The position numbers were made by a program, and so were the translations under genes. A stretch of DNA of 64,000 bases from Planctomycetota bacterium. GTDB lineage: Bacteria > Planctomycetota > Planctomycetia > Pirellulales > Pirellulaceae. This document shows, piece by piece, positions 1 to 8,614 of the stretch. A model generated the notes under the pieces. The model ran no database searches. It had not been told where the DNA came from and saw only the letters and a list, made by a program, of their open reading frames with translations. The DNA is taken from positions 1 to 64,000 of the forward strand of contig JACNKX010000133.1 of NCBI GenBank assembly GCA_014381825.1, read 5' to 3'. Within the stretch, counting starts at the first letter, position 1; each line of letters starts with the position of its first letter.

Positions 1-475
1 GGGCGAGTGGGACGGCTGCTGCAAGTGCGGTCGCACCTGACGAGAAAGATTGTGGACCGAAGGCTTTGGCAAAGAAGTAGCCGTGGTTCGTGCCTCGGGT
101 TGTCACTTGAACCGCGTTCCCATTCGTTGCCGGGGTGAACGTTTGGTTCCCGCGATTCCAGATTCCGATCTTGACTTCATTGGGATTGATTTCGGCGCCG
201 GAACCACCGAGCTGTTTGTTCAGATCGGCGAAAGTCACGGCTTCGGCCACAACCGATTGTTGCCCAAGGCCGAGCCGTGTCGCTGCGGCGAGCGCAGCCG
301 AGTCGGAGGCGCTTTGAAGTTGTGTCTTTACGAGCACGATCGCGCCGACGTCGATCGCTATGGCGACGCACACGAGTAAGACAACCAGGATGACGGCCAT
401 CAGCACGGCAACCGCGCCGAGTCGCTTCGATGGTTTCTGGTACTTTAATGACCGCTCGGGGGCAGTTGCTGACAT
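1..475 (-). CDS. TadG-like pilus assembly protein (3' end cut by window edge)
   Basis: Reading the minus strand from the ATG at 475 gives about 158 codons without a stop up to the window edge, so the gene is partial. After a short basic N-terminus (KPSKRLGAVAVLM) there is one strong hydrophobic segment at about residues 20-45, followed by DVGAIVLVKTQLQSASDSAA. This is the arrangement of TadG/TadE-like proteins, in which a single N-terminal membrane helix is followed by a region exposed outside the membrane. An AGGAG lies 11 bases before the ATG. The Tad pilus operon starts 5.3 kb away on the other strand, so this may be its missing TadG component. Family is fairly sure; role in the same pilus is inference. 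Confidence 0.75.
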   Translation of the reverse strand, partial: MSATAPERSLKYQKPSKRLGAVAVLMAVILVVLLVCVAIAIDVGAIVLVKTQLQSASDSAALAAATRLGLGQQSVVAEAVTFADLNKQLGGSGAEINPNEVKIGIWNRGNQTFTPATNGNAVQVTTRGTNHGYFFAKAFGPQSFSSGATALAAAVPLA

Positions 476-840
476 TGTGTGTCAGACTCCTGTCGGTAAA
501 GGTGGGACGCTGGGCATGACGGTTCGAGCATGGCGCTGACTCACCAATCGAAAGCCGCGAGATTCCGGGGAGCGAACGAATCCGTACGTAAATGAAGAAT
601 GGGACACGAACCATCAAAGAGCAAAAATTCGTAGGCGAATTCGGTGGAATGAACGGGGTGATTGCTACAGCTGTGGCGTTTTGGCAACGAGAGGCTGCCG
701 ATGTTTCAAAATTGACACGTCCCGGAACGTGACCCATGTTTTGTTGGAGATTTTCCAGCGAGCCAACTGTCTACGCACGACGCGCGGACTACGAACGGGA
801 TCGCTCCCACCAAACTCTCCTACCGATAAGGAATGTTCTC
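476..840. other. Intergenic region between divergent TadG-like and DUF1549 genes
   Basis: This stretch of about 365 bases separates the minus-strand TadG-like gene from the plus-strand DUF1549 gene. Open frames that cross it (for example an ATG at 736 in frame with the DUF1549 gene) have no signal-peptide logic and look like read-through. I see no RNA fold, repeat or convincing promoter hexamers here. Confidence 0.4.
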
Positions 841-3693
841 GTGCAACGCTTGAACTTTGGCGGCTGTTTGCTCATGGTTCTCGTTGCGCCCTCGGTTTCA
901 ATCCGCGCAGAAAGTCCAAACGATGCGAGCTTAATCTCTGCGAGCGAGATTCAACGCCGAACCCACTCGGATCACTGGGCGTTTCAACCGATTCAACCGG
1001 CACAACCACCCGAAGTCGACGATCAACAATGGACCAACAACGGCATCGATCGTTACGTTTTGCGCCGGCTTGAAGAGGAGCATGTCACGCCGTCACAACC
1101 AGCAGATCGACGCACGCTGATTCGGCGGATCTACCTAGACTTACTGGGACTTCCGCCAACTCCCGCGCAGGTTGGTCAGTTCGCCGACGATCTCGATCCG
1201 CGGGCTTATGAAAACCTCGTCGATCGCCTATTGGAGTCGGAGCACTACGGCGAACGTTGGGGTCGTCATTGGCTCGATCAGGCCCGTTATGCAGACAGTC
1301 ACGGTTACGATATTGACCAGGGGCGATTGCACGCATGGCGTTACCGACACTGGGTCGTCGAAGCGTTAAATCGAGATCTCCCATTCGACCAGTTCACCAT
1401 CGAACAAATCGCTGGGGATCTGTTACCGAATCCTACCACGGACCAATTGGTGGCCACCGGCTTCCATCGCAACACGCTCAGCAACACCGAAGTTGGAGCT
1501 GATCCGCACGAAGACCGCGTTCGACAAACATTCGATCGTACTGAGACGACCGCAACCACATGGCTGGGTTTGACACTTGGATGTGCTCGATGCCACGATC
1601 ACAAATACGACCCGCTGACGCAATTGGATTATTTCGGGATGTATGGCTTCTTTAATAGCGTATCGGAGAAAGACATACCTGCACCGCTACCCGAGGAACT
1701 CGAGCCGTACGCGGAGAAGAAGGCGAAGTTTGACAAGCAATACGAGATGATGCTCTCAACTCGCCGCGGCTACGAGGAGCGAATTGCCGCGGCGAAAGCG
1801 AAACATTGGGCAGCGACACTCGCGGCAATCCCGCTGGCGAAATGGGAACCGCTACGCCCATCATTTTTGTCTGCCAGCCAAGGCGAAGAGCTGATTCTGC
1901 GGGACGACTTCTCGGTTCTGGCTGCTGGCCCGACTCCCGAGACTTCGACCTATACGATCGTCGCGACCAGCGATCTGCCGTCAATCACTGGACTGCGAAT
2001 CGAAGTATTGCCCGACCCGAGCCTGCCGCACAACGGACCCGGTCGTGCGCCAGACGGAGACTTCGATTTAAGCGAGTTGACCGTCGAGGCCGAACGCGTG
2101 CCGGCTGAGGACATTTCTATCGAAGTCCCAGACCTTCCGAAAGCGGAGAAGGTCGAGTTGCTGCATCCCGCGGCAAGCTTCTGGCGGCGCGATCGACCGT
2201 TCCAAGATGCGATTGCTGGTCGTCGTGGATCGAGTGGTTGGTCGATCGGAGTCCGAACGGGTGAACGACACGTCGCAGTCGTCGAATTTCGGAGCCCATT
2301 GGAGAATCCATCGGGAACTCGCTTAACGATTACGATGCCGCAGGGGCAAGGTGGCTGGTTCCAATTGATCGGCCGCTTTCGACTGTCAGTGACGGGCACG
2401 GCTGTTCCGTTTCGGATTGAAGAGATTAAAGGTCGTGCAGCCGATTTTTTGGCAGTTCCGACCGGACAGCGGACCAAAGATCACGAGCAAGTTATTCGCG
2501 AGTATTTCTGTTCGCGTGACAAGGATTGGTTGCATATCGATAACGGCGTGCAAATGCGCCGGCAACATGCTCCCGTGAATCCACACGATACGCTCGCTCA
2601 GACCATTTCCGAGATGGACGAGCCAAGAGAAACTCGCCGATTTGAGCGAGGTGACTTCCTTCGCCCAACTGAACTCGTTCGCTGTGCAACACCGGAAGTG
2701 CTTCCGCCGATGCGAGCTCGTGGCGAGCAGCCCGATCGACTCGACTTCGCTCGCTGGATCGTCGATCCCGCGAATCCGCTGACCGCCCGTGTTGCAGTCA
2801 ATCGCGTTTGGCAACAGTACTTTGGCCGCGGACTGGTTGCCACGGACGATGACTTTGGGACGGAAGGCGACTCGCCGTCGCACGCAGAGCTTTTAGACTG
2901 GTTAGCCCGCGAATTCGTTACCGGTGGTTGGAGCATGAAGCGGCTACACAAACTGATTGTCATGTCCGCCACCTATCAACAATCCAGCAAGTACCGGAGT
3001 GACTTGGCCGAACGTGATCCGTTAAACGAGCTGTTGGCCCGGCAGCAGCGATTGCGCGTCGATGCGGAAATCGTACGAGATATCGGGTTGGCGGCGAGCG
3101 GCTTGCTTGACGCGCGAGTCGGCGGACGAAGCGCCGTGCTTCCGCAGCCGGTCGGAGCTCGGGACTTGTCCTTTAATCGGAGCCAGCCGCTGACCCCTTC
3201 GTGGGGCAATGGCTTGTTTCGTCGAGGTCTTTACGTTTGGTTTCAACGTACCGCGCCGTATCCCGGCTTGATGATCTTTGATGCTCCCCATGGCAACGCG
3301 ACCTGCACGCACCGTCATCGATCGACGACGCCGATGCAAGCATTACATCGTATGAATGAATCATTTTACTTTCAGTGCGCCCGGGCTTTGGGCCAACGGA
3401 TGGTGAGCGAGTTGCCCACGGTAAAGTCGACCGCGGAGAGTACAGACGCTCGTTTGACCCGTTTGTACGAGTTGTGCCTGTCGCGTGAACCAAGAGAAGA
3501 TGAGTGGCCGGAACTACGCCGCCTGTTCGAAGAACATCGCGGGTTCTATTTAGCGAACCCGCAACTAGCTCACGAAGTAACACTCAACATGAGTGTCGAT
3601 ACCTCCAATGTGGAAGCGGTCAGCGAACTCGCCGCGTGGGTCATCTTGTCCCGTGTTGTCACCAACTTAGATGAGTTCATCGTCCGGCAATAG
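841..3693 (+). CDS. DUF1549 and DUF1553 domain protein (planctomycete PSCyt2/PSD1 type), exported
   Basis: A 950-residue protein from the GTG at 841. That start gives a clean Sec signal peptide (about residues 1-22, ending near SIRAES) with AAGGAA about 11 bases upstream. The longer frame from ATG 736 would bury the signal peptide. DUF1549 covers about residues 55-265 and holds the family hallmark CARCHDHKYDP near residue 248, where CxxCH could bind haem. DUF1553 covers about residues 605-900. A central segment of about 200 residues may be a discoidin or LamG-like carbohydrate-binding insert. The N-terminal cytochrome domain found in many relatives is absent. The next gene, DUF1501, starts 14 bases downstream, which is the usual pairing. 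The biochemical function of the family is unknown; polysaccharide use is often suspected. Confidence 0.9.
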   Translation: MQRLNFGGCLLMVLVAPSVSIRAESPNDASLISASEIQRRTHSDHWAFQPIQPAQPPEVDDQQWTNNGIDRYVLRRLEEEHVTPSQPADRRTLIRRIYLDLLGLPPTPAQVGQFADDLDPRAYENLVDRLLESEHYGERWGRHWLDQARYADSHGYDIDQGRLHAWRYRHWVVEALNRDLPFDQFTIEQIAGDLLPNPTTDQLVATGFHRNTLSNTEVGADPHEDRVRQTFDRTETTATTWLGLTLGCARCHDHKYDPLTQLDYFGMYGFFNSVSEKDIPAPLPEELEPYAEKKAKFDKQYEMMLSTRRGYEERIAAAKAKHWAATLAAIPLAKWEPLRPSFLSASQGEELILRDDFSVLAAGPTPETSTYTIVATSDLPSITGLRIEVLPDPSLPHNGPGRAPDGDFDLSELTVEAERVPAEDISIEVPDLPKAEKVELLHPAASFWRRDRPFQDAIAGRRGSSGWSIGVRTGERHVAVVEFRSPLENPSGTRLTITMPQGQGGWFQLIGRFRLSVTGTAVPFRIEEIKGRAADFLAVPTGQRTKDHEQVIREYFCSRDKDWLHIDNGVQMRRQHAPVNPHDTLAQTISEMDEPRETRRFERGDFLRPTELVRCATPEVLPPMRARGEQPDRLDFARWIVDPANPLTARVAVNRVWQQYFGRGLVATDDDFGTEGDSPSHAELLDWLAREFVTGGWSMKRLHKLIVMSATYQQSSKYRSDLAERDPLNELLARQQRLRVDAEIVRDIGLAASGLLDARVGGRSAVLPQPVGARDLSFNRSQPLTPSWGNGLFRRGLYVWFQRTAPYPGLMIFDAPHGNATCTHRHRSTTPMQALHRMNESFYFQCARALGQRMVSELPTVKSTAESTDARLTRLYELCLSREPREDEWPELRRLFEEHRGFYLANPQLAHEVTLNMSVDTSNVEAVSELAAWVILSRVVTNLDEFIVRQ

Positions 3694-3707
3694 GAGCGAG
3701 GAAGAAC

Positions 3708-5177
3708 GTGCACCCCCGACAAGCTACTTTACTGCGAGATCGACGAGCGTTCCTGACGAGCTGCGCAGGTGGCATTGGTGGCGCGGCATTGGCGAGTTTA
3801 CTGGGCGCTGATGGGCTATCGGCGAATGAATCGGACTCGGTCGGAGCGGGGCTTCACTTTCCTGCGAAAGCTAAATCCTGCATCTTCATTTATCTCGTCG
3901 GTGGTCCTAGCCAGATCGATCTGTACGATCCGAAACCGAAACTGGCCGAAATGGCCGGCGAGACGCTCCCCGCTTCCATCACCGGAGACGCGAGATTCGG
4001 AGCTTTACGGAAAGGCACGGCTCGAATAATGCCTTCTCCGTACAAATTCCAAAGGCATGGCGAATGCGGCATGGAACTGAGCGAATTGCTCCCCAACATC
4101 GCGACGTGCGCCGACGATATTGCGCTCGTTCGCTCGATGCACACGGACGCCTTCAATCATCATCCGGGCGAATTGGTGATGAATACGGGGTTATTGCGGT
4201 TCGGCCATCCGAGTCTTGGTTCTTGGGTGAACTATGGCCTGGGCAGTGAGAACGAGAACTTGCCGGGCTATGTCGTACTCACCGCAGGAACGGCAAGCCG
4301 CGCCGGTGCTTCGAATTGGTCAAGCGGCTTTTTACCAAGCGATCATCAGGGATTGCTGTTCCGCAATCGGGGCGAGCCGGTGCTGCATCTCGACAATCCT
4401 CACGGGATCTGCCCCACGGTCCAAGGCAGCACGTTGAATGCCGTTTCGCGGATCAACGGTCTTAACTACGAACATGTTGATGACCCTGCGATCATCGAAC
4501 GTATCCAGGCGTACGAACTTGCATTTCGAATGCAGGCCGCCGTGCCGGAATTGGTCGACTTCTCTGACGAGACGCAGGCGACGTTTGACGACTACGGATT
4601 CATGCGACCCGTTCCTGACGATTTGCGCGGTTGGGAAGGGGGCAACAAGAACACGTTTGATGACTTTGCCAGAAACTGTTTGATGTCTCGGCGGTTGGTG
4701 GAACGCGGCGTTCGTTTCGTGAACGTGTATCACGCCAGTTGGGATCATCATTCGCAATTAGTACCGAACCTCGAACGCAACTGCTCGGTGGTCGATCAAC
4801 CGATCGCGGCTTTGCTGAAGGATCTGAAACGACAAGGGCTGCTGGACGAGACGTTAGTCGTCTGCGCGAGCGAGTTTGGTCGCACCCCACTGGGCGAGAA
4901 CAAGCTTGGCAACACCAATGCCAGCGGCCGCGACCATCAACCTTTTGCATTTAGCTTGTGGCTCGCGGGAGCGGGAATCAAACCTGGACAAACAATTGGA
5001 AAGACCGACGAGTTCGGATGGAACATCGTCGACAATCCGATTCATGTCCACGATCTTCATGCTACGATTCTGCATCTGTTCGGAATCGATCACGAACGGC
5101 TGACCTACCGATTCCGTGGGCGTGATGTTCGCCTGACCGACGTTTCGGGGCGAGTGGTAAAAGAGTTGCTCGCGTGA
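3708..5177 (+). CDS. DUF1501 domain protein with Tat signal
   Basis: A 489-residue protein starting at GTG 3708, with an AGGAG 10 bases upstream and only 14 bases after the DUF1549/DUF1553 gene, so the two are very probably co-transcribed. The N-terminus RDRRAFLTSCAGGIGG is a twin-arginine signal, implying export of a folded protein. The body is the DUF1501 fold, related to alkaline phosphatase/sulfatase-type enzymes, with the conserved SEFGRTP segment near residues 385-392 and HASWDHHSQL near 341-350. Members are abundant in planctomycetes and nearly always paired with DUF1549/DUF1553 proteins. Enzymatic activity is not established. Confidence 0.92.
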   Translation: MHPRQATLLRDRRAFLTSCAGGIGGAALASLLGADGLSANESDSVGAGLHFPAKAKSCIFIYLVGGPSQIDLYDPKPKLAEMAGETLPASITGDARFGALRKGTARIMPSPYKFQRHGECGMELSELLPNIATCADDIALVRSMHTDAFNHHPGELVMNTGLLRFGHPSLGSWVNYGLGSENENLPGYVVLTAGTASRAGASNWSSGFLPSDHQGLLFRNRGEPVLHLDNPHGICPTVQGSTLNAVSRINGLNYEHVDDPAIIERIQAYELAFRMQAAVPELVDFSDETQATFDDYGFMRPVPDDLRGWEGGNKNTFDDFARNCLMSRRLVERGVRFVNVYHASWDHHSQLVPNLERNCSVVDQPIAALLKDLKRQGLLDETLVVCASEFGRTPLGENKLGNTNASGRDHQPFAFSLWLAGAGIKPGQTIGKTDEFGWNIVDNPIHVHDLHATILHLFGIDHERLTYRFRGRDVRLTDVSGRVVKELLA

Positions 5178-5190
5178 GGCGGTAATCGCG

Positions 5191-5325
5191 CTAGTAGTCT
5201 GTCGCAGCTCAATCTTGGGGTTGGACGTGGCTGGGGCTTCCAGCGGCAGCGCCTGTAAAACTGCGGCTGGAAGCCCCAGTCACAGAATGCTCGCAACCGA
5301 AAACTAAGCAGCGGCAGACTACTAG
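5191..5325. mobile_element. MITE-like element with terminal inverted repeats
   Basis: A non-coding stretch of about 135 bases ends in 11-base inverted repeats, CTAGTAGTCTG at 5191-5201 and its complement at 5315-5325. The similarity continues inward (TCGC against GCGG) and outward (GCGC on both sides). It also contains a perfect 14-base internal inverted repeat, CTGGGGCTTCCAGC at 5231-5244 against 5266-5279. This is the build of a small non-autonomous element. CTAG at the ends could be part of the repeat or a target duplication. It lies just after the DUF1501 stop codon and before the riboswitch. No transposase is nearby. Confidence 0.6.
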
Positions 5326-5500
5326 TGCGCATTCTGATTTTAAGTTTGGGGAAAAACTTCAGATTTCCTAAAGCTATCGGTTTGACTAACCGCGGTAGTG
5401 ACATACGTTTCAAAGTGGAGAGCCAACAGTTCGCTGTCGAATCTCTCGGAACGATGCGTTCCCTTTGGAACCCCTTGTTCTGCAGGCGAGCAGCCTCACA

Positions 5501-5591
5501 TCCTCGAAAGGGCAAACCGGTCGTAAGGCTGGGACGCAAAGCTCAGGGCCACGCACGATTCATGTCGGGCGCGGTAGCCTGGTTGCCGAAT
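5501..5591 (+). promoter_or_regulatory. Cyclic-di-GMP-I (GEMM-I) riboswitch
   Basis: All the conserved blocks of the GEMM-I aptamer are present in order: GGGCAAACC at 5510-5518, a GNRA tetraloop GTAA at 5523-5526, GGGACGCAAAGC at 5531-5542, GGCC at 5547-5550, GGTAGC at 5573-5578 and GGTTGCC at 5581-5587. The last block pairs with GGCAAACC to close P1. The aptamer lies about 230 bases before the Flp pilin start codon on the same strand, so it should sense cyclic-di-GMP and control the pilus operon. I could not identify the expression platform. An ORF crossing this region is not expected to be translated. Confidence 0.93.
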
Positions 5592-5821
5592 GGATGGAAT
5601 GTTGTCACGAGTTAACTCGTACGACCTCCCAGACACGAGGACTGAGATGATGACGAGGCGTGCCGCAGTCGAGTTGTATGGAATTTGAACCGACACCGAT
5701 CCGCGAGGCTTACTTTCGCGTTTCTCCGCCGGTTCACGTTTCGAAACGTATCTTTGTTCGTACGAGTTTTCGTTCGCTCGGTCGACTTGGCCGGGAACAG
5801 CGGCACATTTGGGAGGAAAAG

Positions 5822-6007
5822 ATGAAGAACTTCGCATCGAAAGTAAAGCGTTTTATGAAGTCGGAAGATGGCCCAACGGCTGTCGAGTACGCCGTGATGC
5901 TCGCTTTGATCATCATCGTTTGTTTGACTGCGATTACAGCTGTCGGTACGCAAGCAGCTGCTCAGTTCAACAACATCGCCAACAAGGTCGGTGGCGCCAG
6001 CAGCTAG
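5822..6007 (+). CDS. flp: Flp/Fap-type pilin
   Basis: A 61-residue prepilin beginning at ATG 5822, which follows a strong GGGAGG. The short basic leader ends at Gly17, and the expected cleavage site DG|PTAVEYAV places Glu at +5 and Tyr at +6 of the mature pilin, as in Flp pilins. A hydrophobic helix follows (about residues 24-45), then a short polar tail. The length is normal for the family. An upstream extension of the frame to 5660 would run through the leader and is rejected. It is the first gene of the Tad operon, behind the cyclic-di-GMP riboswitch. The prepilin peptidase that should process it is encoded next. Confidence 0.95.
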   Translation: MKNFASKVKRFMKSEDGPTAVEYAVMLALIIIVCLTAITAVGTQAAAQFNNIANKVGGASS

Positions 6008-6042
6008 TTCGTGGCTGCTCTGAACTAAATTAAGCAAAAACG

Positions 6043-6075
6043 CCCGCATGGTGTTTCGACACCGTGCGGGGATTT
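6043..6075 (+). terminator. Strong UUCG hairpin after flp (terminator or attenuator/stabiliser)
   Basis: A 12-bp stem (6043-6054 with 6059-6070, one G-U pair) closed by a TTCG tetraloop, followed by GATTTT. The T tract is short, so termination is probably partial. A hairpin here would give an abundant short flp transcript, with read-through into the rest of the operon. The remaining 250 bases up to 6326 show no other clear element. Confidence 0.65.
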
Positions 6076-6325
6076 TGCAGTGTTATGGATTCTGGTTTAG
6101 GGCGACTTATTGATCAACGTTCTCGCAGTGAGTCAAAGCATGTACCCGTTTTTGCCTGCCGACAGTATGGCTGCGGCATTCGAGCTGGTGTGTGGCTTTG
6201 CGACTGCGATTTCCGCTATCGCTAGTTGCTTGTTCGCTCTTCGGGTCTGAGTACCTAACGCGACTTGAACATGCGAGTCGACAAATAGAAGTCGACTGAG
6301 ATCCCACGGGAAAGGAGACACAATA

Positions 6326-6910
6326 ATGGACGCGCTAACAACACTCGCTGACAGCATGGTGAGCAATTGGCATGTTTGGTTAGTCACGATCGTTCTGATC
6401 GTTGCCGCGATCATTGATGGAATTCAATTGAAGGTCCCAAATTGGTTGACCTTTCCGATGATTATCAGCGGTTGGCTGTTCAGCATTGGATCCTATGCCT
6501 TGGCCGGCGAGCCGTGGTACCACGGACTGGGCTGGAGTCTTATCGGAACCGTCGTTGGATTGGCTCTCTTGCTGCCAGCTTATTCGATTGGTGGAATGGG
6601 AGCGGGAGACGTCAAGTTGCTGATGGGAGTCGGTGCTTGGGTACACGGCTCGACTACCTTCTTCGCCTTCTGCCTTTCAGGAATCGTCGGAGCAGTGCTA
6701 GCTGTGCTGATGGTCGTGGCTCGGGGCGCCTTTACGAAGCACTACTATCAATTCTGGGCAATCCTCGGCGAGATCGCGACGATTCGCGATCCAGAACGAC
6801 TTTCAACGATCGCTGCGGAACGCAAGAGTTCCATGATGCTTTTGCCTTATGGCATTCCGATCGCCATCGGGACCATCGCTTACTTTGCTTGGACAGGGAT
6901 GCTGGTATGA
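6326..6910 (+). CDS. tadV: Prepilin peptidase (A24 family, TadV/CpaA)
   Basis: A 194-residue polytopic membrane protein that should cleave the Flp leader peptide at the cytoplasmic face. Both catalytic aspartates of A24 peptidases are visible: Asp31 in AAIIDGIQLKVPNWLTF and Asp95 in GMGAGDVKLL (the GxGD motif). Like other TadV/CpaA enzymes it lacks the N-terminal zinc and methylase domain of PilD, which explains the short length. A good GGAAAGGAG lies before ATG 6326. The following tadE gene overlaps its stop codon by ATGA, so the two are translationally coupled. Confidence 0.93.
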   Translation: MDALTTLADSMVSNWHVWLVTIVLIVAAIIDGIQLKVPNWLTFPMIISGWLFSIGSYALAGEPWYHGLGWSLIGTVVGLALLLPAYSIGGMGAGDVKLLMGVGAWVHGSTTFFAFCLSGIVGAVLAVLMVVARGAFTKHYYQFWAILGEIATIRDPERLSTIAAERKSSMMLLPYGIPIAIGTIAYFAWTGMLV

Positions 6911-7425
6911 GACTATTTGGCTTGAAGAATAGGAAGACAGCCCAGTCTGGCGAAACGCGGCACACTGGAAAGCGAACGACGACCTTGCCGGGTAGAACGT
7001 CTATTATGCACAAAGTGTGCGGGTCGTACCGAAAACAACGAGGAGCGGCAGCTGTCGAATTTGCCGTGGTTGCTCCTATCTTTATTTTGCTCCTGTTCGG
7101 AATGATCGAGTACGGTCGGATGGTGATGGTCCAACAAATGTTGACAAACGCCACACGCGAAGGCGCACGCCGAGCTGTATTGGATGGCACGACGGTGACG
7201 AACGTCAAGACGACCGTACAGGACTATCTCACGAGCGGAAATATTACGGTGAACAACAACGAAATCACCGTAAGCCCTGACCCGAGTACCGCAGCCTTTG
7301 GCGATCCGGTTACCGTCAGCATGACGGTACCGTTCAGCCGCGTCAGTTGGCTGCCGGCACCGATGTTTCTAGGGAACGCGAACATGTCAGCGAGTTCCGT
7401 CATGCGTCGCGAGAGCGTTCAATAG
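6907..7425 (+). CDS. tadE: TadE-like pilus assembly protein
   Basis: 172 residues from the ATG at 6907, which overlaps the tadV stop codon (ATGA). An in-frame ATG at 7006 is a less likely start because it has no ribosome binding site. The TadE signature RGAAAVEFAVVAPIFILLLF at about residues 46-65 resembles a pseudopilin N-terminus with Glu at +5. It is followed by MIEYGRMVMVQQMLTNATRE and a C-terminal extracytoplasmic domain of about 90 residues. TadE proteins are minor pilins processed by TadV and needed for pilus assembly. The longer open frame starting at 6442 is only an overlap inside tadV. Confidence 0.9.
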   Translation: MRLFGLKNRKTAQSGETRHTGKRTTTLPGRTSIMHKVCGSYRKQRGAAAVEFAVVAPIFILLLFGMIEYGRMVMVQQMLTNATREGARRAVLDGTTVTNVKTTVQDYLTSGNITVNNNEITVSPDPSTAAFGDPVTVSMTVPFSRVSWLPAPMFLGNANMSASSVMRRESVQ

Positions 7426-7457
7426 ATGAGCAACCAAACGGCAGAGGGAGAAAATTG

Positions 7458-8564
7458 ATGCGAGCGAAATCACTGGTCTTGTTCGTCATCGCCGTTAGTT
7501 GTGGACTAGCCGCGTCGATCGGCGTCAGCCAATACATGGAGAATGCCAACGGTAACGTCGGGCAAGTTGAAACGGCGAAGATTTTGGTCGCGATGCTAGA
7601 CATCAATATTGGTGAAAAGCTTGATGCCCAAACCGTCAAACTTGAGGAATGGCCGAAGGACCGTGTGCCGGAAGGCGCCGTTTATGATCTTGAAGAAATC
7701 GATGGTAAGTTCCCGCGAATGCGGATGTACGCCGGCGAACCGATTCTGCAAGCCAAGTTAATGGGGTCGAACAACAACAGCGCAACCCAAACCATTCCGA
7801 AAGGCTTTCGAGTCGTTGCCATCAAGGCTTCGGTCGAAAACGCGGGCGGCGGTTTGATCCAGCCAGGTGATCGCGTCGATGTCCTTGTGTTGTTAAGAAA
7901 GAGCGCGGAAGTTCCGGAGACGGGCACGCGAACCATCCTGAAGGATGTAAACGTCTTCAGTGTTGACGGCGCGACAGAACGCAGCGTTGATGAAGAAGGT
8001 CGCACCCGTGCGTTGAGTACCGTATCGTTGTTGCTCAAGCCAAGACAAGCCGAAGCTGCCATGCTTGCTTCGGAGCTTGGGCGGCTGTACTTGACATTGC
8101 GTCGTCCCGATGACGATACCGAGGACAACCATGAAGAAGGTGAAACTGTTCGGTCGCTACTGGGCCAGGATGGCGAATCGGCCAACGATCGCATGATTGG
8201 ACAAGATGGCGGATTCTCGGATTGGCTGAAGAGTCAAACCGAAGCGCAGCCGATTGAGCCGGTTCAAGAACTCGCAGCTCCGGTCGAGACGAAACCGAAA
8301 TGGAAGATGATAGTTCTCGGGTCAACCGGCTCCCGTGAGTTCCTTTGGAGTGATGAGAAAGAGCTGCCGACCGAAGCCGGTTCCGAGCAACCGGCGGATG
8401 ATTTCCGCGCACCGACGTCGAGCCCAAACACCCCGTCGCGACCACAGCCTCCCGCTCGTCGGTCGCCACCGACATCGGCACCACCGAGTGACGTGCCCGG
8501 CAGTGCCAGCCCGGTAACGGATGATGCTGATACTGAAGAAGACATCCCGATCTCTCCGCACTGA
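7458..8564 (+). CDS. cpaB: Flp pilus assembly protein CpaB/RcpC
   Basis: 368 residues from ATG 7458, preceded by GAGGGAG. An N-terminal hydrophobic signal/anchor (about residues 5-24) is followed by a SAF domain (about 40-105, around ILVAMLDINIGEKL and AGEPILQAKL) and the RcpC/CpaB domain with the typical IPKGFRVVAIKASVENAGG and GDRVDVLV. The C-terminal 100 residues are rich in Pro, Ser and Thr and probably flexible. The protein acts in the periplasm with the secretin. It lies between tadE and cpaC, the usual order. The frame opens earlier at 7347, but that part overlaps tadE and lacks a binding site. Confidence 0.92.
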   Translation: MRAKSLVLFVIAVSCGLAASIGVSQYMENANGNVGQVETAKILVAMLDINIGEKLDAQTVKLEEWPKDRVPEGAVYDLEEIDGKFPRMRMYAGEPILQAKLMGSNNNSATQTIPKGFRVVAIKASVENAGGGLIQPGDRVDVLVLLRKSAEVPETGTRTILKDVNVFSVDGATERSVDEEGRTRALSTVSLLLKPRQAEAAMLASELGRLYLTLRRPDDDTEDNHEEGETVRSLLGQDGESANDRMIGQDGGFSDWLKSQTEAQPIEPVQELAAPVETKPKWKMIVLGSTGSREFLWSDEKELPTEAGSEQPADDFRAPTSSPNTPSRPQPPARRSPPTSAPPSDVPGSASPVTDDADTEEDIPISPH

Positions 8565-8614
8565 AAACTGTTACCAAGGACGGTAACGACGCTAAACGCA
8601 AGGAAGCAATAGCA

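Noticed and set aside
177-737. Open frame of 186 codons on the minus strand
   Set aside because: It overlaps the TadG-like gene in another frame, is rich in Arg and Ser without any family feature, and the TadG-like frame has the ribosome binding site and membrane helix.
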